NCBI GenBank assembly: GCA_025964575.1 | Contig: JAOPYO010000031.1 | Span: 1-56,449, forward strand | Reading direction: 5' to 3' | Length of the DNA stretch: 56,449 nt | From: Actinomycetes bacterium | GTDB lineage: Bacteria > Actinomycetota > Actinomycetes > Streptosporangiales > Streptosporangiaceae | Shown: in pieces, positions 53,088 through 56,449 of the stretch | Position numbering within the stretch: the first letter of the stretch is position 1 | Layout of the letters: every line of letters starts with the position of its first letter | Notes under the pieces: model-generated | The model's input: only the letters and a program-made list of their open reading frames with translations | Databases searched by the model: none | What the model was told of the DNA's origin: nothing | Program-made: the position numbers and the translations under genes

Positions 53088-53879
53088 TCACTTGATGAAG
53101 GGAAAGGCGATGAAGTTCGGGAGCTGAAGGCTTTGGCCCTGGTTCGCGGCCATCGCCGCCTTGATGATGAAGACCGCCCCGGTGACGAAGACGGCGAGCG
53201 GCAGGAGGAAGAGGAACGAGAAGATTCCGGAGATCAGGGATAGCACCGTGGTCAGGATCCAGCCGGCGATTCCCAGCCCGTACACGGTGATGGCGAGGTT
53301 CAGCCCCTGGGTTCCGTGGAACTTCAGGAAGCGCGACTCGTCCTTCTTGGTCAGATACACGACCAGGGGCGCGATGAAGCCGGCGACGAACATGCCGAGA
53401 TAGCCGAGCATCGCCCACTGGCGCTCATCGGGTGTCGTGGGGCCGTTGTACGGCTCCGGGCCCTTGACGCTGTTCAGGGCGTCGAGCGGGCTTTGGCCAC
53501 CCGGCTGCTGTCCATAGCCGGGCTGTTGGCCATAGTCCTGCTGGGGTTGTTGTCCGTAGCCGGGCTGCGGCGGGGGCTGCTGCCCGTACCCGGGCTGCGG
53601 GGGCTGCTGCCCATAGGGCTGTTGCGGCTGCTGGCCGTACCCCGGCTGTTGTCCATAGCCTGGCTGCTGGCCGTATCCGGGCTGCGGGGGCTGCTGGCCG
53701 TACCCAGGCTGCTGCTGCCCGTAGCCGGGCTGCGGCGGGGGCTGCTGCCCATAGGGCTGTTGCGGCTGCTGGCCATACCCCGGCTGTTGTCCGTAGCCGG
53801 GCTGTTGTCCGTAGCCGGGCTGTTGTCCGTAGCCGGGCTGCTGACCGTAGCCGGGCTGCTCAGGTGTCCCGTCAGTCAT
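53088..53879 (-). CDS. DUF4870 membrane protein with PGYGQQ repeats
   Basis: A 263-residue protein. Residues 1-130 are a low-complexity region of about 15 [14 protein letters not shown] units, followed by a DUF4870 domain with about three membrane spans ([60 protein letters not shown]). The [11 protein letters not shown] loop matches the paralogue's RHAAQGLNLGL. The disordered repeat region may act in cell-surface or protein-protein contacts. It is convergent with hemW (6-bp gap). The repeat DNA spans roughly 53500-53870 and is prone to slippage. Confidence 0.9.
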   Translation of the reverse strand: MTDGTPEQPGYGQQPGYGQQPGYGQQPGYGQQPGYGQQPQQPYGQQPPPQPGYGQQQPGYGQQPPQPGYGQQPGYGQQPGYGQQPQQPYGQQPPQPGYGQQPPPQPGYGQQPQQDYGQQPGYGQQPGGQSPLDALNSVKGPEPYNGPTTPDERQWAMLGYLGMFVAGFIAPLVVYLTKKDESRFLKFHGTQGLNLAITVYGLGIAGWILTTVLSLISGIFSFLFLLPLAVFVTGAVFIIKAAMAANQGQSLQLPNFIAFPFIK

Positions 53880-53903
53880 CGTCGTACTCCTTCTCGGGGC
53901 ACC

Positions 53904-54734
53904 TCAGCCCAAGGGCTCGGGTGCGGTGACGAAATCTATGAGTTCTTCGACGCGGCCGAGGAGCGCCGGTTCCAGGTCGGCGTAGGAATGTACCGATCTG
54001 AGTATGCGCTTCCAAGCTGCGCCTGTCTCGTCCTTCCAGCCCAGTGCTGCAAGGGTGCCCTCTTTCCAAGGCATGCCATATGGGACGTCGGGCCACGCGG
54101 AAATGTTCACGGCAGACGGCTTGACCGCCTGCCAGATGTCAATGAAGGGATGCCCGGTGATCAGGACGTGGGGCGAACTGACCCTGGCGGCGATCCGGCT
54201 CTCCTTCGATCCCGGCACCAGATGGTCGACCAGGACGCCCAGCCGGCGGCCCGGCTCCGGCCCGAACTCCTCGACGATGGCCGGCAGATCGTCGACGCCC
54301 TCCAGGTATTCGACGACGACTCCTTCGACCCGCAGATCATGGCCCCAGATCTTCTCGACCAGTTCCGCGTCGTGGATGCCCTCCACATAGATCCGGCTCT
54401 TCCTGGCGACCTTGGCGCGCAGGTCTCGGACCGCGATCGACCCGGAGGCGGACGTGACCGGGCCGGTCGGGGCCTTCGGGGCGGGCCGGACCAGCGTCAC
54501 CGGCTTGCCGTCCACCAGGAACCCGGCGGGAGCCAGTGGGAAGATCCGGCGTTTGCCGAAGCGGTCCTCCAGGGTGACCTCGTCCTTGGCGAAGGCGACG
54601 ACCGCTCCGCAGAAGCCGCTGTCGGGGTCCTCGACGACCAGGTCACGCTCTGCGGGGATCTCCGGGATCTGCCCCTTACGAGGCAGCCGCCAGTTACCGG
54701 CCAGAACGTCGTTGCCGTAGTCCTTGCTCTGCAT
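53904..54734 (-). CDS. DUF3097 family protein
   Basis: A 276-residue soluble protein belonging to the actinobacterial DUF3097 family: N-terminal segment NDVLAGNWRLPRKGQIPEIP, a Tyr-rich nuclease-like middle (RKSRIYVEGIHDAELVEKIWGHDLR, GVLVDHLVPGSKESRIAARV) that resembles a Toprim-type fold with acidic residues, and HVLITGHPFIDIWQAVKP. The function is not established. ATG 54734; the open frame to 55496 is a shadow. It is followed 24 bp later by the DUF4870 gene on the same strand. Confidence 0.85.
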   Translation of the reverse strand: MQSKDYGNDVLAGNWRLPRKGQIPEIPAERDLVVEDPDSGFCGAVVAFAKDEVTLEDRFGKRRIFPLAPAGFLVDGKPVTLVRPAPKAPTGPVTSASGSIAVRDLRAKVARKSRIYVEGIHDAELVEKIWGHDLRVEGVVVEYLEGVDDLPAIVEEFGPEPGRRLGVLVDHLVPGSKESRIAARVSSPHVLITGHPFIDIWQAVKPSAVNISAWPDVPYGMPWKEGTLAALGWKDETGAAWKRILRSVHSYADLEPALLGRVEELIDFVTAPEPLG

Positions 54735-54760
54735 GGGCTCCGTCTCCTTGGGGCGCCTTC

Positions 54761-55366
54761 TTAGTAGCGCGGCGGGAAGCGTTCGGCGAGCAGCCGCCGC
54801 CGGTGGTTGCCGCGCTTGACTCCTACCACCACCGAGATGATCACGCCGAGGACAATGCCGGCGAAGGGCAGGATGAACAGCGAGGCGATCCCGCCGAAGA
54901 TCCCGCCGAACAGCTTGCCGACGTCGGCGTCCTTGCCCACCGAGAACGCGTTCGTGTCGGCGGACTGGCAGACGATCCGATGGGTTCCGGACTCGGTCGC
55001 CTCGATGACGAAGATCTCGCGCCAGGTGGCGCCGGCGCTCGTGGTGCTGAAGGTGCCGCTCGGCTCGAACAGGGTGACCTTCTGCCCGGACGGTCCGGTG
55101 ACGGTGCAGTCGGCTTGGGGTGCGTAGCCGTGGGTGACCACGCGCGCGAAGATCGCGCCACGCGGGTCGGGCTTCAACTGGGCCGTCACGGTCTCGCCGG
55201 CGTTGAACCGCTGGCCGACGTCGATCGAACTCACCGCCGAGAAGACCCCGTACACGAAGCCACCGACGCCCACGGCGATCAGAATGGTGGCGAGCAGGGC
55301 GGCGAAGAAGTACCAGCCGCGCCCTGGACGCAATTCGGAGGAGTGGATGCTCGGCGGTGGGTACAT
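54761..55366 (-). CDS. Membrane protein of unknown function with extracytoplasmic domain
   Basis: A 201-residue protein: short cytoplasmic N-terminus, membrane span 1 (about residues 19-43, FFAALLATILIAVGVGGFVYG), an extracytoplasmic beta-rich domain with two cysteines (QADCTVTG and HRIVCQS) that may form a disulfide, span 2 (SLFILPFAGIVLGVIISVVVG) and a basic C-terminal tail (KRGNHRRRLL). The middle reads like a small immunoglobulin-like sensor domain. No family assigned. ATG 55366; the gene is divergent from hrcA and co-directional with the DUF3097 gene, 26 bp upstream of it. Confidence 0.75.
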   Translation of the reverse strand: MYPPPSIHSSELRPGRGWYFFAALLATILIAVGVGGFVYGVFSAVSSIDVGQRFNAGETVTAQLKPDPRGAIFARVVTHGYAPQADCTVTGPSGQKVTLFEPSGTFSTTSAGATWREIFVIEATESGTHRIVCQSADTNAFSVGKDADVGKLFGGIFGGIASLFILPFAGIVLGVIISVVVGVKRGNHRRRLLAERFPPRY

Positions 55367-55479
55367 GGGGACTCCCGTGATGGTCGTGCCGAAAGACTGG
55401 CACACGAGGCCGCCGCGGGACAGCAAAGAGCGGCAGGGGGACCCTGGCCTCCTCCAGTCCGTCGCCAGGCGCCGTACAC

Positions 55480-55506
55480 TTGGCACTCGAAAGCAATGAG
55501 TGCCAG
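55480..55506. promoter_or_regulatory. CIRCE operator upstream of hrcA
   Basis: TTGGCACTC-N9-GAGTGCCAG is a perfect inverted repeat and matches the CIRCE consensus (TTAGCACTC-N9-GAGTGCTAA) at all but one position per arm. It lies 56 bp before the hrcA start, implying that HrcA represses its own operon, released on heat shock. Confidence 0.9.
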
Positions 55507-55562
55507 GAGCGCGAGCGACGACAACGAGCGCGACTGGGCCTGATCTGCCGCAGGGAGGTGAG

Positions 55563-56449
55563 CGCGTGCTCGACGACCGGAAACTGGCGGTGTTGCGTGC
55601 CATCGTCGAGGATTACGTGTCCACCAATGAGCCGGTGGGCTCTAAGGCGCTAGTGGATCGGCACAACCTCGGGGTCTCCCCGGCGACGATCCGCAACGAC
55701 ATGGCCGTGCTCGAGGAGCAGGGCTATATCGCTCAGCCGCACACCAGCGCGGGACGGATCCCCACTGACAAGGGTTACCGGCTGTTCGTCGACCGGCTGT
55801 CCACGATCAAGCCGCTGTCGACCGCGGAGCGCAAGGCGATCGAGACGTTCCTCAACGGGGCGTACGACCTCGACGACGTCGTCGGCCGGACCGTACGGCT
55901 GCTGGCCCAGCTGACCCGGCAGGTGGCGGTGGTGCAGTACCCGTCGCTGACCAGGTCGGCCGTCCGGCACGTCGAGCTGGTGCCGATGGGCGAGCGACGG
56001 CTGCTGCTCGTCCTGATCACCAACACCGGGCGGGTCGAGCAGCGGGTCATCGAGACCTACGCCGATGTCGCCGAGGACTCGATCGCCCATCTGCGGGCGT
56101 TGCTCAACACGTGCCTGGACGGGTGCCAGCTGAACGATGTGGCCTGTGCCGTGGCCGAACTGCCGGAGAAGGTGCCGGCAGATGACAGAGTGGTCGCGGC
56201 ATCGGTGCTGTCGGTGCTGCTTGAGACGCTGGTGGAGAAGAGCGATGAGAAGATCGTCTTTGCTGGCGCGGCCAACTTGGCCCACGTCGACTTCTCACAG
56301 AGTCTCCGGGACGTCCTGGAGGCCCTTGAGGAACAGGTGGTGCTGATGCGGTTGCTCGGGGAGACCGGAGATTCGTCTACCCTAACGGTGCGGATCGGCA
56401 CCGAGAATCCGCATGAGGGCCTGCGGTCGACCTCGGTGGTCGCCGTCGG
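55563..56449 (+). CDS. hrcA: Heat-inducible transcription repressor HrcA (partial, runs off the window)
   Basis: The visible 295 codons carry the N-terminal winged-helix domain ([38 protein letters not shown]) and the following HrcA core ([21 protein letters not shown] region, [18 protein letters not shown]). HrcA binds CIRCE and represses groE/dnaK-type chaperone genes. The GTG at 55563 follows GGGAGGTGA. No stop codon occurs before the window ends. In actinobacteria dnaJ usually follows. Confidence 0.96.

Noticed and set aside
53500..53870. CRISPR-like regular repeats
   Set aside because: The units are an in-frame coding repeat (PGYGQQ) without unique spacers of constant length.

Overview
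The window is very GC-rich and reads as a chromosomal segment of a filamentous actinobacterium. Gene content and order (miaB-miaA-dapF, hflX, comEA-comEC-holA, rpsT/lepA, hemW, hrcA with a CIRCE operator), F420-type LLM oxidoreductases and an HU protein with a long Lys/Ala tail point to the Streptosporangiales (Nonomuraea/Streptosporangium-like). This placement is by gene content only; no 16S gene is present. I saw no tRNA, rRNA, CRISPR array, transposase or prophage gene.

Layout. 1-5.7 kb, minus strand: an S9 peptidase and a complete gluABCD-type amino-acid ABC transporter with a strong hairpin between the binding-protein and permease genes. 5.9-10.3 kb, plus: tRNA-modification and cell-wall genes miaB, an extradiol-dioxygenase-fold protein, miaA and dapF, with a small MT0933-like gene on the other strand. 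10.8-25.1 kb: an accessory metabolic block between dapF and hflX. It holds a sensor kinase with no response regulator beside it, a four-gene oligopeptide/dipeptide ABC transporter whose two ATPases are fused, a membrane-anchored unknown, and a glyoxylate module (malate synthase followed by glycolate oxidase glcD-glcE-glcF).

25.4-41.6 kb: hflX with a textbook terminator, hutI standing alone, a DegV protein, an M55 D-aminopeptidase, competence genes comEA/comEC, an LLM oxidoreductase, holA, a LysR regulator facing a HAD-like gene, kptA, rpsT, lepA and an Uma2-like protein. 41.6-56.4 kb: a DUF4870 protein, HU, a DUF2905 protein, a xanthine-dehydrogenase-type enzyme (FAD subunit plus fused FeS/molybdopterin subunit), an F420-type oxidoreductase, two small-molecule kinases, unknowns, hemW, a second DUF4870 protein with PGYGQQ repeats, a DUF3097 protein, a membrane protein and hrcA, which runs off the end.

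I do not see a clearly new multi-gene system. The most interesting signals are non-coding or decayed: a small family of long inverted repeats built on GTGATC(A/T)TGCA at three loci; an exact 74-bp duplication of the 3' end of lepA next to an Uma2 gene that lacks its usual N-terminus; a monooxygenase gene broken by three frame changes; a SnoaL-like gene relic 3 kb from its intact relative; a coding-like orphan fragment sharing a 17-bp DnaA-box-containing sequence with a distant spacer; and a probable repressor operator just downstream of the malate synthase promoter.
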